Positions 41,010 to 49,515 of a stretch of DNA of 64,000 bases are shown in pieces. Location: assembly GCA_965200435.1 (NCBI GenBank), contig OZ241337.1, forward strand, positions 1,798,001-1,862,000. Reading direction: 5' to 3'. How positions within the stretch are numbered: position 1 is the first letter of the stretch; each line of letters opens with the position of its first letter. The DNA comes from Bin75 sp965200435. Lineage in GTDB: Bacteria > Nitrospirota > Nitrospiria > Nitrospirales > UBA8639. The notes beneath the pieces are model-generated. The model was given only the letters and a program-made list of their open reading frames with translations. It did no database searches and was not told the DNA's origin. Made by a program: the position numbers and the translations under genes.

Positions 41010-43868
41010 ATGAATCTCGTCCTCCCCGATAAACGCTCAGGCATTGGAACGGATCTCAGGTGCCTCCTTGACCCGGTGAAGGTCAAGGATGACGTTGCCA
41101 CCTTGCGTGCGTATGCGGTCGATGCCAGCATCTACCGGCTGACGCCTCAAGTGGTGGTGCTTCCGGAATGTGAAACGGACATCGATCTGGTGATGGATTA
41201 TGCCGTGACCCGGGGGATTTCCCTGACCGCGCGTGCCGCCGGCACCAATCTCACGGGGTCGGCTATCGGGTCGGGTATCATTCTGGACGTGTCGCGTCTC
41301 AATCGGATACTCGAAGTCAATCCCGAAGAGAAATGGGCGCGCGTTCAACCCGGAATCGTCCTCAACGAATTGAACGCCAGGCTGGCCTCCGGCGGTCTGA
41401 TGTTCGGTCCCGATCCTTCCAGCGGTGAGATGTGCAAGTTGGGAGGGATGCTGGCTAACAATTCGTCGGGTCCGCATACCCTGCGGTATGGGTCCGTCAA
41501 GGACAACGTGGTGGCTATCCGGGTCAGGCTCGAGTCGGACGGGTGGCTGACGGCCGGCCGTGTGTCCGTGGACGGAGCGGAGTTCCCTCGGACCCTCACC
41601 GGTTTTCAGGGGTTGCACAGGGTCTTTGACCTTGTGCGAGATAACCTGGATCTCATTCGATCCAAGCAGCCAGGTGTCAGTAAAAACAGCGCGGGATACA
41701 ACCTCTTCGACTTGGCCGCGGGGTTGACGCACGGGGTGTTCGACCTTCCCAAATTGTTTGTGGGGAGTGAAGGCACGTTGGGCGTGTTCAGTGAAGCGAC
41801 GATCCGGCTTGTGGATCGCCCGCGCTCCACCGCGACCGGTATGATCCATTTCCGGCACCTGGCGGAAATGGGCGAAGCGGTGTCGCACTTATTGCAGCTT
41901 GATCCGTTGGCCCTGGAAGTGATGGATGCCAATACGCTGGACCTCATTGGCCGGTCGCAGTACGGGATTCCTGAAGCGGCGGCGGCCACCCTGCTCATTG
42001 AATTCGATCAGGCGGGAGATCATGGCGGGATTGCGCAACTGCACTCGGCCTGCCGGCAATATCGTCTGGCTGGTGATCCCGTCGTCGCAACCGATCCGGA
42101 GCACCAGCGGAATCTTTGGACAGCCCGCAAAGCCCTCTATCCCACGTTGTATCGGTATGACGCCAGGAAAAAGCCCATCAACTACGTCGATGACGTGGTT
42201 GTGGCCGCGGAACATATGGGCGAGTTGATTCGCTATCTGGATGGGGTTTTCGGTCCCGCGAAGGTCAGGGTGGCGATTTTTGGACATATCGGCAATGGCA
42301 ATGCCCACGTCGTGCCGTTGCTGGACGTGAATGACGAGGGAGATTTTCAGCGAATGGTGGATACCTATTATGAGGTGCACGCCGCGATTCTGGATCGATT
42401 CCAGGGCTCCATTTGCGGGGAACACGGGGATGGCCGCGTCCGTGCCGAAATGGTCAGGCGGATGTTCGGCGAAGAGTTGTACGGTCTCTTTGTGAAGGTC
42501 AAGCATGCCATGGACCCGGCCGGGGTTTTGAATCCCGGTGTGAAAATCAGCGAGACTGCGTTTACTGAGCACATCGACTTTGAGCGGTTGGGGAAATCCT
42601 GTGCCACGTGTGCCAAATGTAATGCGGTCTGCCCGGTGTACGATGTGTTTCAATCCGAAGACATGAGTTCCCGTGGATGGTATGAAATTGTGACCGCCCC
42701 GGACTACAGCTATTTGGATTCCAAGCGCGTGGTGGAAGCGTGCCTGAATTGCAAATCGTGCCGAACCATCTGCCCGGCGGACGTGGACGTCTCCGAGCTG
42801 ATTCTGCAACGACGGGCGGAGCATCCGAACGCTCTCGCCGGGAAACTCTTTGCCCTGCACGCGCAAGAGAACCGTTTCGGCAGGTTGATCAAGCTGGCCG
42901 CGAAAACGCAGGCGCTCTGGGACCGGCCGTCGGTCCGGAAAATCGGTGAAGTGCTGTTACGACCCTTCCTGGCACGACTCTCCGAGCGGGCGCGGCTTCC
43001 ATGGGATATGAAACTGCCTCGCCTGGCGACATCGCTGTTGCGTGAGCGGCATCACGCGCTCTGTGTACCGTTTCCTCCTGCTACCGTGCCGGGAGCCCCC
43101 AGTGGTCATGGAACGCGGGATGACGGCTCCCTACCGAAGGTCGCGTATTTTCACGGTTGCGCCGCCAATTACTTCGACGATGGCGTGGGTGACGCCGTGA
43201 TCAACGTCCTGAAGCAATATGGCGTGAACCCAGATCTTCCGCCGCAACGATGCTCCGGGCCGCCCATTGAAACGTACGGGCATCGGGCCCTGGCCAAAGA
43301 AGGGGCCAGGGCTAACGTCAACAATCTTGCCGGGTATGACGTGATCGTCACGGGTTGTGCGTCCTGTACGCTGGCGCTCAAAGATTATGCCAAGCTCTTC
43401 CGGGATGAACCCGAGGAGTCACGGGCCCGGTGGGTTTCGCAACACGTGAAACATATTGCGGAATACGTCATGGAGTTGGACCCGCATCGCTCCAAACCGG
43501 CAGGGTCGAACGGGACGCGCAAGGTCACGTATCATTCGTCCTGTCACCTGCGCGCGGCGGGGGTGACGTCCCAGCCCCGGCATTTGCTGGCCACGACTCC
43601 GGGCTTGGACTACGTCGAGATGCAGGACGCCGACCGCTGTGCTGGCGGGGCGGGCACCTACATCATTAAGGAATATGATACCGCGCAAAGAATTTTCGAA
43701 CGGAAGCGACGGGCGATCGAACGAAGTGGCGCGGATATTGTAGCGACGAGTTGTCCTGCCTGCATGATACAATTGAAAAACGGCTTGCCCGACGGCACTG
43801 CTGTCAAGCATATTGCCCAGATCCTGGACGAATCGACCCGAGTGCCCGGAGAATCCGAACGGCGCTAG
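41010..43868 (+). CDS. Fused FAD-linked oxidase / Fe-S CCG-domain oxidoreductase (GlcD-GlcF type)
   Basis: The 952-residue protein fuses a flavin domain with an iron-sulfur domain that other bacteria encode separately as glycolate or D-lactate oxidase subunits. About residues 40-220 form the FAD_binding_4 fold (ARAAGTNLTGSAIG, LGGMLANNSSG) and about 240-510 the FAD-oxidase C domain. Two [4Fe-4S] motifs follow, CATCAKCNAVCP (about 531) and CLNCKSCRTICP (about 578). Two CCG-type cysteine domains follow at about 715-790 and 840-925 (GCASCTLALKDY; SCHLRAAG, CAGGAGTY, SCPACMIQ). It most likely oxidises a 2-hydroxy acid and passes electrons to the quinone pool. ATG 41010 follows GGAAG. Confidence 0.9.
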   Translation: MNLVLPDKRSGIGTDLRCLLDPVKVKDDVATLRAYAVDASIYRLTPQVVVLPECETDIDLVMDYAVTRGISLTARAAGTNLTGSAIGSGIILDVSRLNRILEVNPEEKWARVQPGIVLNELNARLASGGLMFGPDPSSGEMCKLGGMLANNSSGPHTLRYGSVKDNVVAIRVRLESDGWLTAGRVSVDGAEFPRTLTGFQGLHRVFDLVRDNLDLIRSKQPGVSKNSAGYNLFDLAAGLTHGVFDLPKLFVGSEGTLGVFSEATIRLVDRPRSTATGMIHFRHLAEMGEAVSHLLQLDPLALEVMDANTLDLIGRSQYGIPEAAAATLLIEFDQAGDHGGIAQLHSACRQYRLAGDPVVATDPEHQRNLWTARKALYPTLYRYDARKKPINYVDDVVVAAEHMGELIRYLDGVFGPAKVRVAIFGHIGNGNAHVVPLLDVNDEGDFQRMVDTYYEVHAAILDRFQGSICGEHGDGRVRAEMVRRMFGEELYGLFVKVKHAMDPAGVLNPGVKISETAFTEHIDFERLGKSCATCAKCNAVCPVYDVFQSEDMSSRGWYEIVTAPDYSYLDSKRVVEACLNCKSCRTICPADVDVSELILQRRAEHPNALAGKLFALHAQENRFGRLIKLAAKTQALWDRPSVRKIGEVLLRPFLARLSERARLPWDMKLPRLATSLLRERHHALCVPFPPATVPGAPSGHGTRDDGSLPKVAYFHGCAANYFDDGVGDAVINVLKQYGVNPDLPPQRCSGPPIETYGHRALAKEGARANVNNLAGYDVIVTGCASCTLALKDYAKLFRDEPEESRARWVSQHVKHIAEYVMELDPHRSKPAGSNGTRKVTYHSSCHLRAAGVTSQPRHLLATTPGLDYVEMQDADRCAGGAGTYIIKEYDTAQRIFERKRRAIERSGADIVATSCPACMIQLKNGLPDGTAVKHIAQILDESTRVPGESERR

Positions 43869-43991
43869 AGCTTGCAGGTTGGATTTGCGTAGCGTCATCC
43901 AACAAGTCCATGAGGCTGAGTGCTGGGGTACGCTCCGGCTAACCCGGCCTGCGGCAGCGGTCCGGGGCCTTGCACAAGGAGGATTTTCACC

Positions 43992-44270
43992 ATGGTGACG
44001 ATAAGAGTGTTCGGACAGGTCCTGCTCCCATGCGTGGACGAACCGGAAATTCGATGTGAGATTTCCGCGCCGGTCAGTGTGCGTGAATTATTGGAAGGCA
44101 ACCCGGAAACCCTGGGCGGGTTGATGGACTTCCTGCACAAAGGCGAATTGATGGTCACGGTGAATCAAAAAATCAGCACCCTGGAATCGACCGTCCACAA
44201 CGGCGATGTAGTCAAATTGACCCACCAGTTCAACCCGGAACACGAAGGGGCTCTGTGGCACAACCCGTAA
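43992..44270 (+). CDS. Small beta-grasp (MoaD/ThiS-like) protein
   Basis: The 92-residue product has the beta-grasp pattern of MoaD/ThiS proteins (VTIRVFGQVL, SVRELLEG, GELMVTVNQK, HNGDVVKLTHQF). It does not end in the Gly-Gly needed for sulfur transfer; instead a tail EHEGALWHNP follows. It may be a processed, diverged or non-sulfur-carrier member. ATG 43992 follows a strong AAGGAGGA ribosome site. The 120 bp upstream hold a degenerate REP pair (about 43874-43955). Confidence 0.6.
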   Translation: MVTIRVFGQVLLPCVDEPEIRCEISAPVSVRELLEGNPETLGGLMDFLHKGELMVTVNQKISTLESTVHNGDVVKLTHQFNPEHEGALWHNP

Positions 44271-44292
44271 CGGTAGCTTTTGTCGTATCTTG

Positions 44293-44322
44293 TGGGTCGG
44301 ATTAGCGAAGCGTAATCCGACA
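44293..44322. repeat. REP unit
   Basis: GGTCGGATTAGC pairs with GCGTAATCCGAC. It lies just upstream of the RAYT remnant. Confidence 0.7.
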
Positions 44323-44357
44323 ATTCCGGCGTAACTGGACACTTCCGGGCTAAGGGC

Positions 44358-44531
44358 ATGCAATATCGACGAACGTTCGTACTTGGCGGCACGTACTTTT
44401 TCACCGTCGGCACTGTCGGGAGATCGCGACAAGTGGAATTGACGAGTTCTTTGGTTGTCGATTTCAGGGGTTGGCGTAAGATGTCGGATTACGCCTCCGC
44501 TAATCCGACCTACAACGACTACGGAGGGTAG
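44358..44531 (+). pseudogene. REP-associated tyrosine transposase (RAYT) N-terminal remnant
   Basis: The 57-codon frame begins MQYRRTFVLGGTYFFTVGTV, the hallmark N-terminus of RAYT (Y1_Tnp/TnpA_REP) proteins. The similarity stops after about 22 residues. The remaining codons pass through unrelated sequence and a REP unit (44482-44514) to a TAG stop. The catalytic HUH and tyrosine motifs are lost. RAYT enzymes move REP sequences of the kind that crowd this window, and REP units flank this remnant on both sides. Confidence 0.65.
44482..44514. repeat. REP unit
   Basis: GTCGGATTACGCC pairs with GCTAATCCGACC. It is located within the 3' part of the RAYT remnant. Confidence 0.75.
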
Positions 44532-44599
44532 GGAGATCAGGGCTCTCCGCCATCTGAACCGACCGACGGCGCTGAAAAACGAAAGGAGGTCTGACGACC

Positions 44600-44929
44600 T
44601 TGGCGGAGAGAATGAACAAGTTGCCGAAGGCCCGTCGGCAGAAAGTGGAGAAACGGGCGAAGGCGCTGCTTGCCGAAGAGATGTCTCTCCAGGACCTGCG
44701 TAAGGCGCGGAAACAGACGCAAGTGCGTGTGGCAAAGGAACTCCGGATCAATCAGGAAAATGTATCCCGCCTCGAAAAGCTTAGTGATTTACTTATATCC
44801 ACGCTCCGAGGCTACGTGGAAGCGATGGGTGGAACGTTGAGTTTAGTGGCGGAGTTTCCCGACCGGCCTCCCATCGCTCTGACCGGCATTGCAGCCTTGG
44901 ACGGGGAAAACCATCCAGCAAAGTCATAG
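44600..44929 (+). CDS. HigA-like XRE-family antitoxin (orphan)
   Basis: The 109-residue protein has a helical N-terminus and a Cro/C1-type helix-turn-helix (about residues 30-66, SLQDLRKARKQTQVRVAKEL and ENVSRLEK). The following LLISTLRGYVEAMGGTLSLVAEFPDRPP is typical of HigA antitoxins. In that class the RelE-like toxin gene normally precedes it, but only REP sequence and the RAYT remnant lie upstream, so it appears to be an orphan. TTG 44600 follows AAAGGAGG at 11 nt; ATG 44612 is the alternative start. It could be autoregulatory. Confidence 0.75.
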   Translation: MAERMNKLPKARRQKVEKRAKALLAEEMSLQDLRKARKQTQVRVAKELRINQENVSRLEKLSDLLISTLRGYVEAMGGTLSLVAEFPDRPPIALTGIAALDGENHPAKS

Positions 44930-44944
44930 CCTTGGCCAAAAGGA

Positions 44945-44973
44945 TGTCGGATTACGCTCGCTAATCCGACCTA
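44945..44973. repeat. REP unit
   Basis: GTCGGATTACGCTCGCTAAT followed by CCGACC, a near-minimal REP. It is placed just after the HigA-like gene; the following ~100 bp to 45091 hold no recognisable feature. Confidence 0.75.
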
Positions 44974-45091
44974 CGACTACTATTAGGGGTTGCCAAAGTT
45001 AACAGTCGAAAAATTTGCTTTCTACGTGCAACCCTCCTCCTAACGACTCTCCGTCAGGACCAAGAGAGTTAGTCATTATATTTGAATGATT

Positions 45092-46800
45092 CTATGAAAT
45101 CAGAACACAATTCTCAATCTTATCTTTCAGATAAGTCTCCAGGACAAATACCTCGATCTTGTGTGGCGATTGGGGGTCGTCAAGCATATATCGTGTCCAC
45201 TGATCGGGGGCCGTTGGGGGCGTTACAATCATTTTTCGCTTGCAGCTTGCTATGTCCTCTACCTCTTGGTCATGTTGAATTTTCGTCTTCCAACACACGA
45301 TGCTATGCAAGTGTTTAAATGAATGGTTGAATGTGGCACTCAAGGTGTGCTTGAACTCTACGTATCTCAGCATCGATTGATTAACATCAACGTCATCTCT
45401 GGTCTTTGCAATCACGTCGATACCGCTATGAGTGTCATAATCAACGATCTCGAATGGGAAGGTCCGGCTCCAGTGTCTGCACTATGACAAAGAGTGAATA
45501 GACTCCATTCTCGTAACGTGGCTCAATTAATTTTGTATTCTTGTAGGTCGCGGTTTTCGATCTCTTGGCTGACTTCACCCGCCGGTCATAGTCAAGTCTT
45601 TCCTTCTTCTCTGTGTTATATGCACTTGCTTGGCCTTCTAGCCATTCCATCTCGGCCCATTCATCCGTCTCAACGATTTCGTCGAACAGCGACCGAGCTG
45701 CTTTTTCTAAGGCACTGATGATCTCTGGTGGTGTATTTTCGATCGAACCTCGGTTTGCCAGTCAGCCTCAGGGCTTGACAATTGAGGAAGGCATGAAATT
45801 TCGTGAACTCGGAGCCTCGACTGGTCACCCACTCGTTCTTTCGTTGGATCGGTATGTAGTCTTTAGCCAGCCAAAGACCATATCTCTCTTGAACTTGGTA
45901 GCTGCCCGGTTTTGGTGTTTGTCCACGACGTCTCAGCATCGGATTTGAGTCCCTCTTTACCTTGTCGCCTTCGACAGCAAATACCATCTCATACTTAATG
46001 TCTGGGAAGTCTGTCAGCGAACCTTGGTGAATCCATCTCTTAGAAAAGTGTTGAGGGGCATCGACAAGGTGCTCATCGAAGAGCTTGTTAACACGGGCTG
46101 ATTCAGCGGGGAACGGGCGCCCGAACGGTATGCTCTCTTCTTTCGATGCGCCAACCCCTTTTAGGCGGAGGGTGGCTTCCTTCTCAGTGGAGCCTCCGAA
46201 CTGTCTCTCAATTGATCCATGCTTGGTGAACCACTGAATGTGATCCTTCAATTGTGCGTGGGAAAACATGTCTCTTCGATTGCGGTTGTAGCCAAGGATA
46301 TTGATTCGCGTTCCCCTGAAGTTGTCACTGTTGGTTCTACTTTGCACTCTCACTCTTGGGATTCTCCCTTCATGCAAGTCTGCGAAAGGCTTCTCCATTG
46401 TGGCGTGGAAGACAGAAGTCCCATCTGTTGTTTTCACATCAACTTGTTCGCTATTGAAGAATATCTTCATTCCATGCCCTTTTTCCCCAATGAGCGTGGG
46501 GTCATCGGTGCGCTTTTCACGGCGTGTAGAGTTGCCAAGATCAAAGGAGGCTTGAAGACCGGTCCTATCCATCCCTTCGCCGTCGTCCTCAATTATGATC
46601 AGGAGCATGCGTTCGCCATACTTCTGGATCACATCAAATTCAATGCGGATGTTCTGCGCCTTGGCGTCATATGCATTGCTGATCGCCTCACGGACTATGT
46701 CTAAAGGATTGGCAAAGTCGTTGGCGATCTCAAGAAATTCTCGGGTCTGGTCGACGCAGGGAGTCAATGTCTCTTCTGAAGACCACGGTTCGCTTGACAT
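45092..46800 (-). pseudogene. GHKL (MORC/Hsp90-like) ATPase fused to PD-(D/E)XK-like domain, frameshifted
   Basis: Three consecutive frames on the minus strand make one ~569-residue protein. The N-terminal part (ATG 46800 to about 45760) is a GHKL ATPase with N-box EAISNAYD (Glu38, Asn42, Asp45), G1 box DDGEGM (73-77) and G2 box GEKGHGMK (105-112), resembling MORC and MutL ATPases. The middle part (about 45758-45457) is charged and helical. The C-terminal part (about 45456-45092) contains GIDVIAK and, 20 residues later, YVEFKHTL, a plausible D...ExK nuclease core. Frames join by removing one base near 45758-45762 and one of the GGG at 45456-45458. AT content and neighbours mark it as accessory. 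It may be decayed, or the indels may be sequencing errors. Confidence 0.75.
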
Positions 46801-46836
46801 TTATACCTCTTTAAGCATGAAGACAATGGGATAGCA

Positions 46837-46865
46837 GCATATTCACTAGGTTTGAAGAATGCAAC
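46837..46865 (-). promoter_or_regulatory. Candidate sigma70 promoter of the GHKL gene
   Basis: On the minus strand TTGCAT and TATGCT are separated by 17 bp, about 37 bp upstream of the ATG, which itself has an AAAGAGG ribosome site. Pattern match only. Confidence 0.4.
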
Positions 46866-46975
46866 AGTGGTATTGGCGGGTTCTCTTGTTATCGATTTTG
46901 GGGTCTCGTGTGTGAGGTTGGATGATGCTAAGCTCGTCCGCTCTAGGACTATTTCTCAATCTCACCGTGCAAGCC

Positions 46976-47184
46976 GGACATGGTTTACAAAATAAACTGG
47001 ACACATGGTTTACGTCGCCTGCAGGTCTTCAGGTTGATGCCACTGCTGGGCAGGGGTGATCGTGAGCGCCCGCTCATCGAAGGTCCCCAGCGGATGAAAA
47101 CTGTATGCACGGTCCACGTGCCTTCGCCCAGCGGCGTGAAGCCCATCGGCTCCTGCGTGCAGGATACCAGTGTAAACCATGTCC
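46976..47184 (-). mobile_element. IS481-type remnant with perfect 14-bp inverted ends
   Basis: The 209-bp element is bounded by GGACATGGTTTACA and its exact reverse complement TGTAAACCATGTCC. A third imperfect copy of the end (GGACACATGGTTTACG) lies inside at about 46999. Read on the minus strand, the interior encodes the last ~45 residues of an integrase-type transposase (FHPLGTFDERALTI, stop TAA within the internal end copy, with a probable frameshift before it). The rest of the transposase is gone. No target duplication is seen. Confidence 0.65.
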
Positions 47185-47260
47185 CCGGTCTGTACCCTTG
47201 TTGATTCCCAGATAATGGGCAATTTGAACATAGAACTTTCAATTTGTCAGTTTTGCTGGT

Positions 47261-48478
47261 ATGTTGGCTTCCATGATCGAGCGCGAAATTATGCCCTGTC
47301 TGGTCAAGTTGTTTGCACAATACCCCTTTGTCACCGTGACCGGGCCTCGTCAGTCAGGCAAAACCACGCTCTGCCGCGCGGCTTTTCCTCATCTCACGTA
47401 CGTCAATCTGGAGGCACCCGACCAGCGGGAATTTGCCGAATCCGATCCCCGGGGTTTTCTCTCGCAAATTGGTGCGGGAGCTATTCTGGACGAGGTCCAG
47501 CGCGTCCCGGAGCTTTTGTCCTATCTGCAAGTGCTCGCCGACGAGAAAGGAGCGAACAGCCTTTTCGTGCTCACCGGAAGCGAGCAGTTCAGGCTCTCCG
47601 ATGCCATCAGCCAATCGCTGGCAGGCAGGACGGCCCTGCTCCACCTGCTGCCATTCTCCCTGGCCGAACGACAACAAACGGGGGTAAGCATCGCAGTAGA
47701 CGATATGCTGTATTCGGGTTTTTATCCGCGGATTCATGATCAGGGACTCGTTCCGCGGCAGGCCCTCGGCGATTACTTCGAAACCTACGTCGAGCGCGAC
47801 GTGCGCGGGTTGAGCGAAATTCGTAACCTGTCGGCGTTTCGCCGTTTCGTCCGTTTGTGCGCCGGGCGTGTAGGCCAGCTTGCCAATCTTTCCTCACTGG
47901 GTGCGGACGCCGGGGTCTCCCACACCACGGCGCGCCACTGGCTCACCACGTTGGAAGCCAGCTACATTATTTTCCAGCTACCGCCGTTTCACGCCAATAT
48001 TCGCAAGCGGCTGGTCAAGGCACCCAAGCTTTACTTCTACGACGTGGGACTGGCCAGCTATCTCATTGGCATCGAGCACGCCGGGCAGCTCGCCACCCAC
48101 CCCTTACGTGGGATGCTCTTCGAGAATGCCGTCGTGGCGGAGATGCTCAAGCACCGTTTCAATCGGGGGTATCGCTTTAATCTGTCTTTTTTTCGAGACA
48201 GGCGGGGGTTGGAATGCGACCTCCTGTATGAGACCGGGCACGGGATCGCTGCTATCGAGATCAAATCCGGGGCCACGATTGCCTCAGACTCCTTCGATGG
48301 ATTGAGGCGTATCGCGGAGCTGGTGCCACACGTCAACGCGAAAGCGCTCGTCTACGGTGGCACGGCTCGCCAGTCCCGACGTGACTGTGAGGTGGTCCCG
48401 ATAGACGCTCTACGTGAGGTGCTTGAGCGCGTCGATTCCCGGGAGAAGACGTCAATCACGACCGGGCAATCTCCGTAG
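47261..48478 (+). CDS. AAA ATPase with DUF4143 domain
   Basis: The 405-residue product matches the AAA_14 + DUF4143 family. The P-loop is GPRQSGKTT, Walker B is ILDEVQRVPEL, sensor 1 is FVLTGSEQF, and a winged-helix segment (ADAGVSHTTARHWLTTLEASYI) follows. The DUF4143 part ends with GLECDLLYETGHGIAAIEIKSG, a D...ExK-like core. These proteins are common accessory genes and their function is not settled. ATG 47261 or 47273 starts it. It lies between the IS481 remnant and accA, on the opposite strand to accA. Confidence 0.88.
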   Translation: MLASMIEREIMPCLVKLFAQYPFVTVTGPRQSGKTTLCRAAFPHLTYVNLEAPDQREFAESDPRGFLSQIGAGAILDEVQRVPELLSYLQVLADEKGANSLFVLTGSEQFRLSDAISQSLAGRTALLHLLPFSLAERQQTGVSIAVDDMLYSGFYPRIHDQGLVPRQALGDYFETYVERDVRGLSEIRNLSAFRRFVRLCAGRVGQLANLSSLGADAGVSHTTARHWLTTLEASYIIFQLPPFHANIRKRLVKAPKLYFYDVGLASYLIGIEHAGQLATHPLRGMLFENAVVAEMLKHRFNRGYRFNLSFFRDRRGLECDLLYETGHGIAAIEIKSGATIASDSFDGLRRIAELVPHVNAKALVYGGTARQSRRDCEVVPIDALREVLERVDSREKTSITTGQSP

Positions 48479-48540
48479 GCCGGTCTACGGTACTACGGTG
48501 CTACGAGTAGGTCTTGTCAAGGGCAGGAAGGTTGGGGTGG

Positions 48541-49494
48541 TCAGAAGTCGGCTAAGGCGGCCATTTGGCGGAATTTTTCCTGTCGGTTGGCCAGGAGTTG
48601 TTCCGTGGAGAAGGCGAGCAGTTGGCTCAGTTGGGTGTGGAGGGTTTGGGCAACGGCTTGACAGGCGCGCTCCACGTCCCGATGCGCTCCACCGAGGGGT
48701 TCGGGAACGACTTCGTCGGCAATTCCGAGTTTGAGTAGTTCCGCACCGGTCATTTTCAAGGCCGCTGCTGCCGCTTGCGTCTTAGACGAATTTTCCCAAA
48801 GGATCGCCGCACACCCTTCCGGGGAAATGACTGAGTAAATCGAATGTTCCAGCATCACAAGCCGGTCGGCCACTCCCAACGCCAAGGCTCCGCCGCTTCC
48901 CCCTTCGCCCGTAATGATAGAGAGGACCGGCACCGTGAGCCGGGACATTGCGAACAGGTTCCCGGCAATGGACCTGGCTTGGCCCCGTTCCTCAGCCCCG
49001 ATGCCGGGATAGGCTCCCGGCGTATCGATAAACGTGACGACCGGGCGTTTGAATTTCTCGGCTAACTGCATCAGCCGCAAGGCTTTTCGATAGCCTTCGG
49101 GATGGGGCATGCCGAAATTGCGTTTCACCCGTTCCTTGAAGCTTCGACCTTTTTCATGACCGATGACGCAAATGGACCGCCCCCGGAACGTGGCGAATCC
49201 ACCGACGATGGCCTTGTCGTCTCCGAAGGTCCGGTCACCGTGGAGTTCGAGAAAGTCTTCGCACATGTGCTGCATATAGTCCAGGATCGATGGGCGTTGG
49301 GGGTGTCGGGCGATTTGCGTTTGCTGCCAAGGTGTCAGGTTGCCGAAGATTTCCTGCTCGGTTTTGGTCAGGCGGGCTTGGAGAATGGGGATGAGCCGTA
49401 GGACGGCGTTCCTCTCGGATCCCGATTTCTTTAACTTCTCCAGCCGTTCCTCGAGGACTTTCAACGGCTTTTCAAATTCCAGAAAATCACGCAT
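48541..49494 (-). CDS. accA: Acetyl-CoA carboxylase carboxyltransferase alpha subunit
   Basis: The 317-residue subunit takes part in transferring the carboxyl group from biotin to acetyl-CoA, the first step of fatty-acid synthesis. The N-terminal helix (FLEFEKPLKVLEERLEKLK), IGHEKGRSFKERVKRNFGM, FIDTPGAYPGIGAEERGQ and GEGGSGGALALGVADRVM-like segments are all present. Length matches E. coli AccA (319). It lies 21 bp downstream of dnaE on the same strand, the common dnaE-accA order. Confidence 0.97.
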   Translation of the reverse strand: MRDFLEFEKPLKVLEERLEKLKKSGSERNAVLRLIPILQARLTKTEQEIFGNLTPWQQTQIARHPQRPSILDYMQHMCEDFLELHGDRTFGDDKAIVGGFATFRGRSICVIGHEKGRSFKERVKRNFGMPHPEGYRKALRLMQLAEKFKRPVVTFIDTPGAYPGIGAEERGQARSIAGNLFAMSRLTVPVLSIITGEGGSGGALALGVADRLVMLEHSIYSVISPEGCAAILWENSSKTQAAAAALKMTGAELLKLGIADEVVPEPLGGAHRDVERACQAVAQTLHTQLSQLLAFSTEQLLANRQEKFRQMAALADF

Positions 49495-49515
49495 GGCGGA
49501 CTCGCGTTGTGCACA

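Noticed and set aside
45082..45318. Plus-strand 78-codon open frame
   Set aside because: It is antisense to the C-terminal part of the GHKL-nuclease gene, which has coherent protein sequence; no ribosome site.
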